Shown piece by piece: positions 1-8,148 of a stretch of 39,468 nt of DNA. Position 1 is the stretch's first letter. Every line of letters starts with the position of its first letter. Source of the stretch: Paenibacillus maysiensis (GTDB taxonomy: Bacteria; Bacillota; Bacilli; Paenibacillales; Paenibacillaceae); the NCBI RefSeq assembly GCF_000520815.1, contig NZ_ASRY01000071.1, positions 1-39,468 on the forward strand, read 5' to 3'. The notes beneath the pieces were generated by a model. That model made no database searches. It was not told where the DNA came from and saw nothing but the letters and a program-made list of their open reading frames with translations. The translations under genes were made by a program, and so were the position numbers.

Positions 1-230
1 ACGAACATTTCCCCGGCCGAAGCGATTTCGACGCCGCAGCCTAACGTGCGAAGCAATCCCGCCAAGGCTACGTTGCCATTGGCCTTGAGTGCGTAATGCA
101 CACGCACAGCCGGGTGCAGCCGGGTTAGCAGCGAGCTGACATGAGCATGCAGCGCGTCGCCATCGTAATAATAAAATGGCGTCGGATGCTCGCCGAAGCG
201 TTCCAGCAAGGCTTCGTCCTTTTTATCCAT
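1..230 (-). CDS. PLP-dependent decarboxylase, N-terminal part (ornithine/DAP decarboxylase fold, BtrK-like role possible)
   Basis: Only the first 76 codons are in the window; the gene continues off the left edge. The start at 230 has a GGGGGGAG ribosome site about 9 bases upstream. The visible protein begins MDKKDEALLERFG, continues with TPFYYYDGDAL, and carries the YALKAN motif whose lysine forms the Schiff base with pyridoxal phosphate in alanine-racemase-fold decarboxylases. GVEIASAGE follows, as in diaminopimelate and ornithine decarboxylases. It lies 29 bases behind the oxidoreductase gene and is the last visible gene of the operon. In butirosin synthesis BtrK, an enzyme of this family, decarboxylates glutamate while it is bound to an ACP; the same role here is inference. 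It could instead be an ordinary lysA or speA-like gene, because the substrate-determining C-terminal half is not visible. Confidence 0.85.
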   Translation of the reverse strand, partial: MDKKDEALLERFGEHPTPFYYYDGDALHAHVSSLLTRLHPAVRVHYALKANGNVALAGLLRTLGCGVEIASAGEMF

Positions 231-258
231 CTGCTGAATCTCCCCCCTCTTCTTTTTC

Positions 259-1305
259 CTATACAGCATAGATCGTCTGGCCTGAACGGGCGGCCTCATG
301 AATAGCTGCCAGCAATCTGACGCGCTCGGCGGCCTCGTGGAACGGAATCGGCTCCGCGACTCCCCGGATGATGTTGCAGAACGCATCCAACTGATTGACG
401 TAATAGTTCATCGGCTCGAAAACGGTTTTAATTTTGGAGTCTGCCATTGTATCCTTCGTTATTTCCGTCTTGAGCGTTATTTTATAAAAGCCCAGATTCG
501 CCCGAAAGCAGTCCTGCAAAGTAACTACCGCCGAATCAAAGGTTAATACATGAGCGCAGCGGTATGGCCGCTCGAATGAAAAGAGGGCGGATGCCTCCAG
601 TCCCCCCGGATAACGGGCCTGTGCACGAAATGTCCAGTCACAGCCGTTAGGACCGTCGAAATCTGATTGACTGCGGAACTCCGCCTGCTCCAGTCCAGCG
701 ACTGCCTGAAGAAGCTGGAGCCAATACACGCCCAGATCCCAAAAGCATCCCCCGCCCTGCTCCGGTCGGGATCTGTAATTCTCCACATGCCCGTCCTTTG
801 CGGGAATGCACAGGCTGGTCGCTATGGAGCGCAAACGACCATAGCGACCGGAATCCACGATATTGCGCAGCTCGCGCTGCCAGGGATGATGCTGCACCAT
901 GACTCCTTCCAGCAGGTGAGCGCTGCTCTGCCCGACTGCCGCTTCCAGGGGAGCCAGCTCCGCCGGATTCAGACATAACGGCTTCTCTACAAGCACATGC
1001 TTGTGAGCCTGTAATGCTTTACCGATCCACTCGGCGTGCAGATCATTACTCAGCGCAATATACACGGCGTCAATCTCCGGGTCGTTCAAAAGATCCTTGG
1101 CATGCCGATAAACGACACTAACGCCGAAATGGTCCGCCAGATCTCCTGCCTTGGCAACGGTCCGGTTCGCAAGCGCGGTTACACGGGCCCCGGCAACGTG
1201 CCGAATTGGCTCCAGCAGCGCGCGAGGTGCAATGGCTGAACAGCCAATGAGGCCAAAGCGGATATCCCGTACTGCAGGCTCTTGCGCCGCTGCTGCGGCG
1301 TTCAT
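259..1305 (-). CDS. Gfo/Idh/MocA family NAD(P)-dependent oxidoreductase
   Basis: A 348-residue cytoplasmic dehydrogenase. The N-terminal Rossmann fold shows FGLIGCSAIAPRAL at residues 17-30, the family's dinucleotide-binding loop. The motif VEKPLCLNP near residue 106 supplies the conserved Glu-Lys-Pro of the family, and a C-terminal GFO_IDH_MocA_C beta domain follows. The length is normal. Family members oxidise or reduce sugars, inositols and their amino derivatives. The start overlaps the stop of the upstream glycosyltransferase gene by four bases (ATGA), so the two are probably translationally coupled; the ribosome site is GGAGAAAGGG. In this operon a sugar or cyclitol substrate fits the adjacent glycosyltransferase and BtrH-like genes, but the substrate cannot be read from the sequence. 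Confidence 0.9.
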   Translation of the reverse strand: MNAAAAAQEPAVRDIRFGLIGCSAIAPRALLEPIRHVAGARVTALANRTVAKAGDLADHFGVSVVYRHAKDLLNDPEIDAVYIALSNDLHAEWIGKALQAHKHVLVEKPLCLNPAELAPLEAAVGQSSAHLLEGVMVQHHPWQRELRNIVDSGRYGRLRSIATSLCIPAKDGHVENYRSRPEQGGGCFWDLGVYWLQLLQAVAGLEQAEFRSQSDFDGPNGCDWTFRAQARYPGGLEASALFSFERPYRCAHVLTFDSAVVTLQDCFRANLGFYKITLKTEITKDTMADSKIKTVFEPMNYYVNQLDAFCNIIRGVAEPIPFHEAAERVRLLAAIHEAARSGQTIYAV

Positions 1306-2474
1306 GACCCTTTCTCCAATCCCATTGAGCTTGCCCGCACCTGAGTGTTCCTCACATATACCTCCACATATCGTGGTGTCTGACTTCGCAACTCCACGAT
1401 CCTCCGATGCATGTCCTCCAGAATCTCAGCGCTGCCGCCATAAATTTGCATCCACGTATCATACCGTATCCCCAGTCCCAGCCGTTCCCACAGATCCGCA
1501 TTATGCATCTCATGTACACCGAACGGCTCCAGCATAATGAGTGGAGTGGCTGTGGCGAACGAATCTGTCAGACTGCCCCCGCCAGGCTTGCTCACAATGG
1601 CCTGGACATGACATGCCTGATCCAGCATGCCATGGTAATCCGCCCCGACCTCATACAACGTCTCCTCGCCAGCCTTCACCTCACCGAAAGGCGGAAATGT
1701 ATGCTCCCCGGCTTCATTCCGTTGCCATGTTCTCCACTGCGGGTCCATTCGGAAATAACGTATACCGTCCCGCTGTTCATCCGGCTGATCCTGATCATAC
1801 AGCAGCAAATCCAGTGCCCAGCCCGTCTCTTTCAGCCGTCCAACCTTGTCACGGTACGTGCCCATGCCCCAACCGCCGCCATGCACAAATAAGCGGGATT
1901 GCCGTGCTTCAAATGGAACATGCTCCACAGCCGGGACATCAATATAGTGGCTGATTCTATTTTGGTCATTTTCAAAAAATGTCGTTTCTCCACACCCATC
2001 GGCAAAGTGCGGGTTATGCTTGGCAAGATTTTTCCACGAAGGAGAAGGCGTGGAATCCATATACACAATGTCCACATGTATCGATCCCGGTTCCCTGCGC
2101 TTGCGATACTCCTCCAGTACATACATCCAATGGCCGGACAAGCATATAAAATGCCGCCGATCCTCCTCCATCCATCGGGTCAGCAATACTTCCAGGGCGG
2201 CGAGATCAAGCGAATTGCGCATATCCTGCGGAACCTTCTGTGACATTAAGGCTACAGCGAAATTGTCATGGTACGCTTTGCGGCTTTTGTCCACCTTGAG
2301 ACGGGCCGACTCGGGCAGCACATTTTCAAATACATGAATCGCCGTCTCCACGCCCAGCCTGCGAAGACCCGCTTGCATCAGCAATCCGGGAGTATAAAAG
2401 CCCAATCCGAAACCGGAACACAAAATCGTTATCAGCATACTTTCGTGCATACCCTTATGCATACTCTCGCTCAT
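1302..2474 (-). CDS. GT-B fold glycosyltransferase (UDP-glycosyltransferase/MurG-like C-terminal domain)
   Basis: A protein of about 390 residues. The N-terminus LITILCSGFGLGFYTPG reads as the first strand and loop of a GT-B fold. Near residue 300 the run VSKPGGGSLTDSFATATP, followed by LIMLEPFGVHEMHNA, matches the nucleotide-sugar-binding C-terminal half of UDP-glycosyltransferases such as MurG. There is no signal peptide. Five ATG codons lie in the first 15 codons. The GGGAGG ribosome site is about 9 bases from the ATG at 2474 but only 3 from the ATG at 2480, so 2474 is preferred. It lies about 17 bases after the ATP-grasp gene and overlaps the oxidoreductase gene. It probably adds a sugar to the pathway product; donor and acceptor are unknown. 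Confidence 0.75.
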   Translation of the reverse strand: MSESMHKGMHESMLITILCSGFGLGFYTPGLLMQAGLRRLGVETAIHVFENVLPESARLKVDKSRKAYHDNFAVALMSQKVPQDMRNSLDLAALEVLLTRWMEEDRRHFICLSGHWMYVLEEYRKRREPGSIHVDIVYMDSTPSPSWKNLAKHNPHFADGCGETTFFENDQNRISHYIDVPAVEHVPFEARQSRLFVHGGGWGMGTYRDKVGRLKETGWALDLLLYDQDQPDEQRDGIRYFRMDPQWRTWQRNEAGEHTFPPFGEVKAGEETLYEVGADYHGMLDQACHVQAIVSKPGGGSLTDSFATATPLIMLEPFGVHEMHNADLWERLGLGIRYDTWMQIYGGSAEILEDMHRRIVELRSQTPRYVEVYVRNTQVRASSMGLEKGS

Positions 2475-2491
2475 GCTCATACGCCTCCCGT

Positions 2492-4027
2492 TTAATTCAG
2501 CACTGTAAAATGATGCTCCGCCAAAAAATGCTCCAGTTTCGAAGTCAGACGCATTTTTTCCTCTTCACCCGCGGCAACCAGTTCCAAATAAAGACGACCT
2601 TTCCCTCGCGTCCGCTCACCTCCAGTTGCCTCTTCTTTACCCTGAAAATCAGCTACGCCCTCCGGTCCGCCAGACACAGTCAGGCTGTCACCACTGCCAA
2701 TGCCGCTAACGCGAACCTGCTTGGCAGACGATCTGCCCCCGCGCTCCGTTGTTTTTCTGCTTGGGGTGCTTTTATGACCTGCATTCCTGTTTTCGCCATC
2801 TCGTCCACCCGTGTTCACATACAGCGTATTGGCACCCAGCGGCATCACGCCTTCTTCACTTTCACCTGTGAACAGCAATCCTTCACATTCCAGGCCTTCC
2901 AGCAATTCTTCATAGGACAGACTGCCATCATGGGACAGTGAATAATTCGTCAGCGTGCCACGCATATTTTTTCCAGCCAAAAAGGTGTCCAATTGGTGCT
3001 TGATCAGACTCATGGATTTACGGGCGTTAATTTCGATAATAGGCTCCAGCTTCCCGCCACGGAGTGTCATCGAGTCAATGCAGACGTCGCCGTAATAACC
3101 GTCCTGATACAACTGCTTCCCTACATCCTGCATTAAGCTAAAATAGCCCTCGCGCTCCAGCCGTTCCATAAAAGCCTTATCCGGCGATAATGATTCCCGA
3201 TAGGCAAATTGGGTGTTAGCCAGCCACTGCACAGACAGAATATCGACACTTCCGTTATCACCAATCGTAAATTGGCATGAAAAATCCTGCTCCTTCTCCA
3301 GAAAAGGCTCCAGAAGGAACAGTACCCGTTTGCCTTTTCGTTCCTGTCCACGTAAATACGATACAATCCGGTCCAGCATCTGTGTTGAGGTAATGTGCAG
3401 GTTTCCTTTGCCCGATACACCAAAATCATCCTTGATTAAAAAGCTTCCATCCCGCAGCAGCTTGCGTCCCGTCTCAGCTACATCCGCAAACGAAGTCACA
3501 ATATAGCCGGGATGGCACAGACCGAGACTGCGTTTTAAATCGGAAGAATAGGTTTTGGCATTCACCTTGCGGATCGTTTCCAGCGGCGGCTGATGCAGCG
3601 TAATCCCCCAGGCGCGTGCAGCCTCCTCGACATGAGGCAAACCCGCAAACGGGCTAAGCACACATCCCTCCAGTTGCGGAAACCCCGTACTGGTATCGGC
3701 CCTGCGACTGCCCAGCAGCTCAAAAACGGAAGCCGCCGACACATTCCCGGCCTGCTCCGTTCCGTCAGTCAAATCCCGTTCATTCACAGCCGGGCGAAAA
3801 CCCAACTGCGCAATATACTGACGATGCACAGGCGAAATCGCATAGCGGGTCAACAACGCGTCTCCCGGCTGACAAAAGCTGAACAGAAGCTCATCCATAC
3901 CTGCTACAATCGCAGAAGAAGCCCGGTCAGGAATGGCGGGCAGGGAAGCTAACTGGGCATCCCGCCAGTACACCTCCGCTTCGAACGTTCCCATATACAA
4001 ATGACGCTGGTTTGGTATCGCATTCAT
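2492..4027 (-). CDS. ATP-grasp ligase (BtrJ/PGM1-like), with low-complexity C-terminal insertion
   Basis: A 511-residue carboxylate-amine/thiol ligase. ATP-grasp motifs are visible: SFLIKDDFGVSGKGNLHI at about 195-212, LLEPFLEKEQDFS at 238-250, and PIIEINARKS at 329-338, with the Mg-binding Glu and Asn. The region around residues 380-405 (EGLLFTGESEEGVMPLGAN) resembles the C-terminal domain of peptide ligases such as PGM1 and of BtrJ. Residues about 406-475 are a Gly/Ser/Arg/Lys-rich low-complexity stretch set into that C-terminal domain, which resumes at GRLYLELVAAG. BtrJ-type enzymes activate an amino acid and load it onto an ACP thiol or onto an amine. The operon has two such ligases and two ACPs. 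The start at 4027 has an AAAGGAAG site. Confidence 0.82.
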   Translation of the reverse strand: MNAIPNQRHLYMGTFEAEVYWRDAQLASLPAIPDRASSAIVAGMDELLFSFCQPGDALLTRYAISPVHRQYIAQLGFRPAVNERDLTDGTEQAGNVSAASVFELLGSRRADTSTGFPQLEGCVLSPFAGLPHVEEAARAWGITLHQPPLETIRKVNAKTYSSDLKRSLGLCHPGYIVTSFADVAETGRKLLRDGSFLIKDDFGVSGKGNLHITSTQMLDRIVSYLRGQERKGKRVLFLLEPFLEKEQDFSCQFTIGDNGSVDILSVQWLANTQFAYRESLSPDKAFMERLEREGYFSLMQDVGKQLYQDGYYGDVCIDSMTLRGGKLEPIIEINARKSMSLIKHQLDTFLAGKNMRGTLTNYSLSHDGSLSYEELLEGLECEGLLFTGESEEGVMPLGANTLYVNTGGRDGENRNAGHKSTPSRKTTERGGRSSAKQVRVSGIGSGDSLTVSGGPEGVADFQGKEEATGGERTRGKGRLYLELVAAGEEEKMRLTSKLEHFLAEHHFTVLN

Positions 4028-4077
4028 ATGATTCGCTTCCTTTCCTGCTTCGTAATTAGCCTGCTAGTACGGTAGCG

Positions 4078-4890
4078 CTACTGGCTTGCACTCGTATAAT
4101 CACGCAAGGCAAACTGCCATATAAAGCGGATCACCGCCAGTAGCCAGATCGGGGCGAGGAATGCCCAAATGATCAAGCCGGGTTCCATTTTGCCCAGAAT
4201 AAACATCGGTGGAAAATTACAAATCACAAACACCGGAAGCACGAACAGGCCGATACGTTGAATCAGGTTACTATACACCGCCATCGGCACATAGTTCGTT
4301 TCGAAAATGCTGTTGGACAGCTCCGTTACCCCGTTCGTGCGGATGATCCAGAAGGCCAGCAGTTGGGGCAGCAGAAACACGGAATAGGCCGTCAACACTC
4401 CGCAACCGAGCAGCACAGAAAAGCCCCCGACCGTCTCAAAGTTGAACGGCAGACCGAGCCGAACCCAGCCAATGCCCGTCATGATTCCACCGCCGACTAC
4501 GTTTGGAACGGTGTAGCCCAGCTCAAATTGCCGCAGCGTCACCATAAATTGCAGGGACACCGGCTTGGTCATAAGCACGTCCAGTGAACCGGTACGGATT
4601 TTATCGGGCAGACTTGTAAAATTACTGTAGAACAAGCCGCTGTAAAAGCCGCTCATCATCGTAAATACGCCAATATATAACAGCACCGCGTCAGGAGACC
4701 AGCCATTAATATCCGTTCCGGCCCGGTACGGAACGGAGGCGTACAGCAGCTTGATGAGCAAATAAGCGGTTTCGACCAGAAAAGCAGTAATGAAATTAAT
4801 GCGGTATTCCATCTGCGACATGACGGAAAACTGGACGAACTTCCAGTACAGCCGGATATAACGTCCAACGTTTCGGCAAACATTTTTCAT
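4078..4890 (-). CDS. ABC-2 type exporter permease (DUF990-type), second subunit
   Basis: A 270-residue integral membrane protein with about six hydrophobic segments, typical of the ABC2_membrane_6/DUF990 permeases. The N-terminal QMEYRINFITAFLVE parallels NEMEYRANYWLQM in the neighbouring permease, which marks the two as paralogous partners. It starts two bases after the upstream permease stops, so the two are translationally coupled. With the ATPase gene at 5688-6680 it forms a complete exporter: one ATPase and a heterodimer of permeases. Its place inside the biosynthetic operon suggests that it exports the pathway product or provides self-resistance. The substrate is not deducible from sequence. 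Confidence 0.88.
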   Translation of the reverse strand: MKNVCRNVGRYIRLYWKFVQFSVMSQMEYRINFITAFLVETAYLLIKLLYASVPYRAGTDINGWSPDAVLLYIGVFTMMSGFYSGLFYSNFTSLPDKIRTGSLDVLMTKPVSLQFMVTLRQFELGYTVPNVVGGGIMTGIGWVRLGLPFNFETVGGFSVLLGCGVLTAYSVFLLPQLLAFWIIRTNGVTELSNSIFETNYVPMAVYSNLIQRIGLFVLPVFVICNFPPMFILGKMEPGLIIWAFLAPIWLLAVIRFIWQFALRDYTSASQ

Positions 4891-4891
4891 G

Positions 4892-5698
4892 TTAACCTCC
4901 TACCGAGACAAAGCGTTTGACCCCGGCTTGCCACACCCGGCGCGATACGGCCGCTAGCACTACAATCCAGAGCCATTGCACGCCAATGCCTTCAGCGGCT
5001 TCCAGCATGGTCAGTTTGCCCGTTAATACGTTCACCGGAAAAAATACGGTGTAGCTGAACGGTAGCAAACTGAACATGCGGGCCAAAACGTCTCCAAAAA
5101 TCGTCAACGGAAACACCGTGCCACTAGCTACATAAATGACGAGCGACAGCGTGTAAAACAGTCCCGCCGATTCCGTCACCCAAAAGGCTATGCCGCTCAG
5201 CGCGTAATAGACCACAAAATTGAGCACCAGCGCCCCCGGCAACGCCAATATGTAGAGCAGGATATACGACAGCCCGAAGCTGATTTGTCCTTCCAGGCTA
5301 AGGCACAGCAGTAGAATCGCAGCCGCCAGCAGCACTACTGCGGACTGTATCGCCTTGCCTCCAATAAACCGACAAAAACGGTAAGCAAAATAATGTACAG
5401 GCTGCACCATGAATTTGGCCAGTCCGCCTTCCTTGATGTCTGTAGCAATTTCGTATTCAAACCCCGTGGCGATCAGCTTCCCGGTTACCCCTGCCATGAC
5501 TACATACACCAGCATTTCCGACAAAGAGTAGCCCAGCACCCTTGCCTGTCCCGATGAGCCGAATACTGCGAGCCAGAGAAAAATTTGTGTCATGATCGGT
5601 AGTATAAATCCCGCCATCTGGAGCCAGTAATTGGCCCGGTATTCCATTTCGTTTTGCATGCCAAGCTGGAGCACCTTCATGTATTTATTATTTCGCAT
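4892..5698 (-). CDS. ABC-2 type exporter permease (DUF990-type), first subunit
   Basis: A membrane protein of about 268 residues with six predicted hydrophobic segments, for example FILPIMTQIFLWLAVFG near the N-terminus. Reading back to 5716 would give MEAGWPMRNN, but the ATG at 5698 (MRNNKYMKVL) has a GGAGG site about 11 bases upstream and overlaps the end of the ATPase gene by only 11 bases, so it is preferred. It belongs to the same DUF990/ABC-2 family as the following gene, and the two are expected to dimerise under the shared ATPase. Confidence 0.88.
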   Translation of the reverse strand: MRNNKYMKVLQLGMQNEMEYRANYWLQMAGFILPIMTQIFLWLAVFGSSGQARVLGYSLSEMLVYVVMAGVTGKLIATGFEYEIATDIKEGGLAKFMVQPVHYFAYRFCRFIGGKAIQSAVVLLAAAILLLCLSLEGQISFGLSYILLYILALPGALVLNFVVYYALSGIAFWVTESAGLFYTLSLVIYVASGTVFPLTIFGDVLARMFSLLPFSYTVFFPVNVLTGKLTMLEAAEGIGVQWLWIVVLAAVSRRVWQAGVKRFVSVGG

Positions 5699-6680
5699 CG
5701 GCCAGCCTGCCTCCATCGTACAAATTGGCTATCCCCTCTTCCAACGGGACGTCCTCAATCGTAAAATCAACAACAGGCAGCGCATCCAAAATCTTTTTGG
5801 ACCAGGTTAGAGTATCTTCTGCATCCAGCTCAAATACCGCCTCCAGCTCCGAGTTCGAGCGCAGCTTGCCAAGTCCCACCAACGTCAGGTTAGGCACAGG
5901 GGTCTCCAGTCGAACCTTGAGCAGCTTGCGGGCGCCGATCACCTCATTCACCTTGTTTAAATCCCCGTCATACACCAATCTGCCCCCGCTGATAATGATG
6001 GATCTGCTGCACAAATCCTCAATATCCTTCATGTAGTGGCTTGTCAGCAGAATGGTCGTCCGGTGTGTGCGGTTATAGGCTTTGAAAAACTCGCGAATCC
6101 TCCTTTGGGAAACCAGATCCAGTCCAATGGTCGGCTCATCCAGCAAAATGACCCGTGGACGGTGCAGAAGCGCGGCGATCAGTTCCATTTTCATACGCTC
6201 GCCGAGAGATAGCCGCCGAACCTGCACATGAAGCTGCTCCTCTACCCCAAGCAGGGTGACCAGCTCATCCAGCGCCTCTTTATAACGATTTCCATCTATT
6301 TCATAGATAAGCTTGTTCAGCTCGAACGACTCGCTTGCAGGCAAATCCCACCAAAGCTGGTTTTTCTGTCCCATCACGATGGAAAACTGACGTTTAAACT
6401 CTTTTTGTCGCTTCCACGGGGTAAAGCCGAGTACCGATGCCTCCCCGTCAGTGGGATGGAGAATGCCGGACAGCATTTTGAGCGTCGTTGTTTTGCCCGC
6501 CCCGTTCGGGCCAAGAAATCCGACGATTTCTCCTTCCTCAATGGTGAAGCTGATATCCCGCACGGCCTCCTTGGTCAGCTTTTCCCGCCTGAACAGGTTT
6601 TGTAATGACTTGCGCACGCCCGGCTCCTTTTTATAGTACGTAAACGTTTTCGACAATTGATTCAATGTAATGGACGGCAT
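5688..6680 (-). CDS. ABC exporter ATP-binding protein (ABC-2 class)
   Basis: A 330-residue ATPase. Walker A is GPNGAGKTTTLKML at about 55-68, the signature is LSLGERMKME, and Walker B is VILLDEPTIGLD followed by the H-loop TSHYMKDIED. The sequence before Walker A (VRKSLQNLFRREK) and the C-terminal tail of about 90 residues are typical of the NatA/CcmA-like ATPases that pair with DUF990 permeases. It powers the two permeases encoded just downstream, and its 3' end overlaps the first of them. It starts 83 bases after the BtrH-like gene, the widest gap inside the operon, so an internal promoter there is possible; none was clearly seen. Confidence 0.93.
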   Translation of the reverse strand: MPSITLNQLSKTFTYYKKEPGVRKSLQNLFRREKLTKEAVRDISFTIEEGEIVGFLGPNGAGKTTTLKMLSGILHPTDGEASVLGFTPWKRQKEFKRQFSIVMGQKNQLWWDLPASESFELNKLIYEIDGNRYKEALDELVTLLGVEEQLHVQVRRLSLGERMKMELIAALLHRPRVILLDEPTIGLDLVSQRRIREFFKAYNRTHRTTILLTSHYMKDIEDLCSRSIIISGGRLVYDGDLNKVNEVIGARKLLKVRLETPVPNLTLVGLGKLRSNSELEAVFELDAEDTLTWSKKILDALPVVDFTIEDVPLEEGIANLYDGGRLADAK

Positions 6681-6762
6681 TCAATTCTCCCTCCTCTTTC
6701 ATCTGTCCGTGACACCTTGTTGAGTATTCCTGATACGATTTGCCTGATACGTTATGCCTGAG

Positions 6763-7893
6763 CTACTCGGCTGTTTGCTCGGCTAAAATCATCAATTCCT
6801 CCAGCATATGCCGCTGTTTGTCAATCAACCTGAGGGCGCGTTCGGTAATGTCAGGCATCCGATGCTTGCGCAGTTGAAGACCTGTTTTGTAAATATGCAG
6901 ATTGAGCTTATGCCACTCCGCATGCAATGATTGCGCCAATTCCACCACAGACTGCGCTCGCGGTCCCAATGTGGCTTCATGCAGCATGCAATAATCCGCC
7001 GTGTAATCGGTCAGATGAAGGGCGCTACCCAAACGCAGATTGTAATAGATTTCATGGCAGTACGTACGGAAGTCCGCATCCCCCATGTCTGTCAGCAGGC
7101 GGAAATCCTCTACAAAGGCCCGGTAGCCCTCATCTCCCCGCTTGACCTGTTTGCCAACTGCGACATTTCCGGCTTTATTTCCCGGGTCATTGGACGAAGG
7201 TACACCTCTCCAGACCGCTTCATGTCCAGTTACATATTGACGAATATGGTATGCACACGCCGCATGCAGTTCGTCTGGCGAAAGGGGCGCGGGCTGTTCC
7301 ACCAGCCAGGCATATTCAATAATGCCCTGCATCAGATCGTCGAGCCGGGCCGAACCGACGTAAGTCATGGCATGTCCCGAAGAATCCAGCAGGAAGCTGT
7401 CATTTACCTGTGCTGTTCGCTCCTGCAAGTCCAGTCCAGCCAGCTCAATGACATGTCCTCTTGGATAATTTTTCACATACACATCGTGGTAGGTTAAAGC
7501 GGTACTCGATGTGTGCAGCATCGTACCGTAGCCTGATGTCAGCGCCCGCAGCAGATCGCTTTCATCGCTTACACCAACAATCCACGGCTCCACCCGAATC
7601 ACCGGACCGCCGCTGGCTGCCATTTCCTGAAGCTGCTCCGGATATTTCTCGGGACCGAAGCGCTTCAAATCTCCGCTATATTCCGCGCACATACTGCCGC
7701 ATAGCATGAACAATTCAGATTCCGCCATGTTCACGCCATACCGCCGCAACGAGGTGCGCAGGGATGAATATACACAGTGCTTCCCTGGAGGAGCATCTAT
7801 AACTTCTTCAGCAGCGTAGTCGACAACGGAGTCATGAGCATCCTCCATGCCGGATACCTGCACAGGCCTGATCTCTGCCGCCCCCTTATGCAT
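6763..7893 (-). CDS. BtrH-type acyltransferase (butirosin biosynthesis protein H, N-terminal domain family)
   Basis: A protein of about 376 residues. The motif PGKHCVYSSLRTSLRRYG at about 36-53, followed by ESELFMLCG, matches the conserved N-terminal block of the BtrH family, including its Gly-x-His-Cys. In butirosin synthesis BtrH transfers the gamma-glutamyl-AHBA chain from the ACP BtrI onto an amine of ribostamycin. The C-terminal half is helical (for example LRLIDKQRHMLEELM), as in the DUF4872-like region of relatives. An upstream in-frame ATG at 7980 would overlap the ACP gene by 95 bases, so the ATG at 7893, which overlaps the ACP stop by 8 bases (ATGCATAA), is preferred; 7848 is a further option. 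The overlap suggests coupled translation with the ACP, its likely acyl donor. The acceptor is unknown. Confidence 0.8.
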   Translation of the reverse strand: MHKGAAEIRPVQVSGMEDAHDSVVDYAAEEVIDAPPGKHCVYSSLRTSLRRYGVNMAESELFMLCGSMCAEYSGDLKRFGPEKYPEQLQEMAASGGPVIRVEPWIVGVSDESDLLRALTSGYGTMLHTSSTALTYHDVYVKNYPRGHVIELAGLDLQERTAQVNDSFLLDSSGHAMTYVGSARLDDLMQGIIEYAWLVEQPAPLSPDELHAACAYHIRQYVTGHEAVWRGVPSSNDPGNKAGNVAVGKQVKRGDEGYRAFVEDFRLLTDMGDADFRTYCHEIYYNLRLGSALHLTDYTADYCMLHEATLGPRAQSVVELAQSLHAEWHKLNLHIYKTGLQLRKHRMPDITERALRLIDKQRHMLEELMILAEQTAE

Positions 7894-8131
7894 ATTTGCC
7901 CAGCAGACGTTCGATGCCTTGAAGTGTAGAAAGATGCTCCAGCACCAGATCGTCGTCCTCCATCGTGATATCCAGCTCATTTTCCAGCTCTACAATCAAT
8001 TCAACAGCGGATAGGGAATTCAGCCCCAAGGTTCGCAAATCCTGCTCCGGAGTCAACTGTTCCAGTTCGCCCGGAGCCAGCTTCAATACCTTTTCCAGCA
8101 AGGGTACTACGTGGTACACATCTGTTTTCAT
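7886..8131 (-). CDS. Acyl carrier protein 1, with Asn in place of the usual Asp before the phosphopantetheine Ser
   Basis: An 81-residue acidic ACP of normal size. The carrier motif is TLGLNSLSAVEL around residues 34-45; Ser39 is the expected phosphopantetheine site, but the preceding residue is Asn where most ACPs have Asp (DSL). Helix II continues as ELIVELENELDI, as in standard ACPs. The start at 8131 has a GGGAGG site. An in-frame extension to 8359 would overlap the ATP-grasp gene and has no ribosome site. The gene lies 18 bases after the ATP-grasp ligase and overlaps the BtrH-like gene, so the likely chain is ligase loads, ACP carries, BtrH-like enzyme unloads. Confidence 0.92.
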   Translation of the reverse strand: MKTDVYHVVPLLEKVLKLAPGELEQLTPEQDLRTLGLNSLSAVELIVELENELDITMEDDDLVLEHLSTLQGIERLLGKYA

Positions 8132-8148
8132 CCTAAATTCCTCCCGAT

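Noticed and set aside
3593..3952. 119-codon plus-strand frame opposite the ATP-grasp gene
   Set aside because: Antisense shadow with no ribosome site; the minus-strand gene has all catalytic motifs.
7894..7980. N-terminal extension of the BtrH-like protein
   Set aside because: It would lie wholly inside the ACP1 gene, has no ribosome site, and its Trp-rich sequence is an out-of-frame reading of the ACP.
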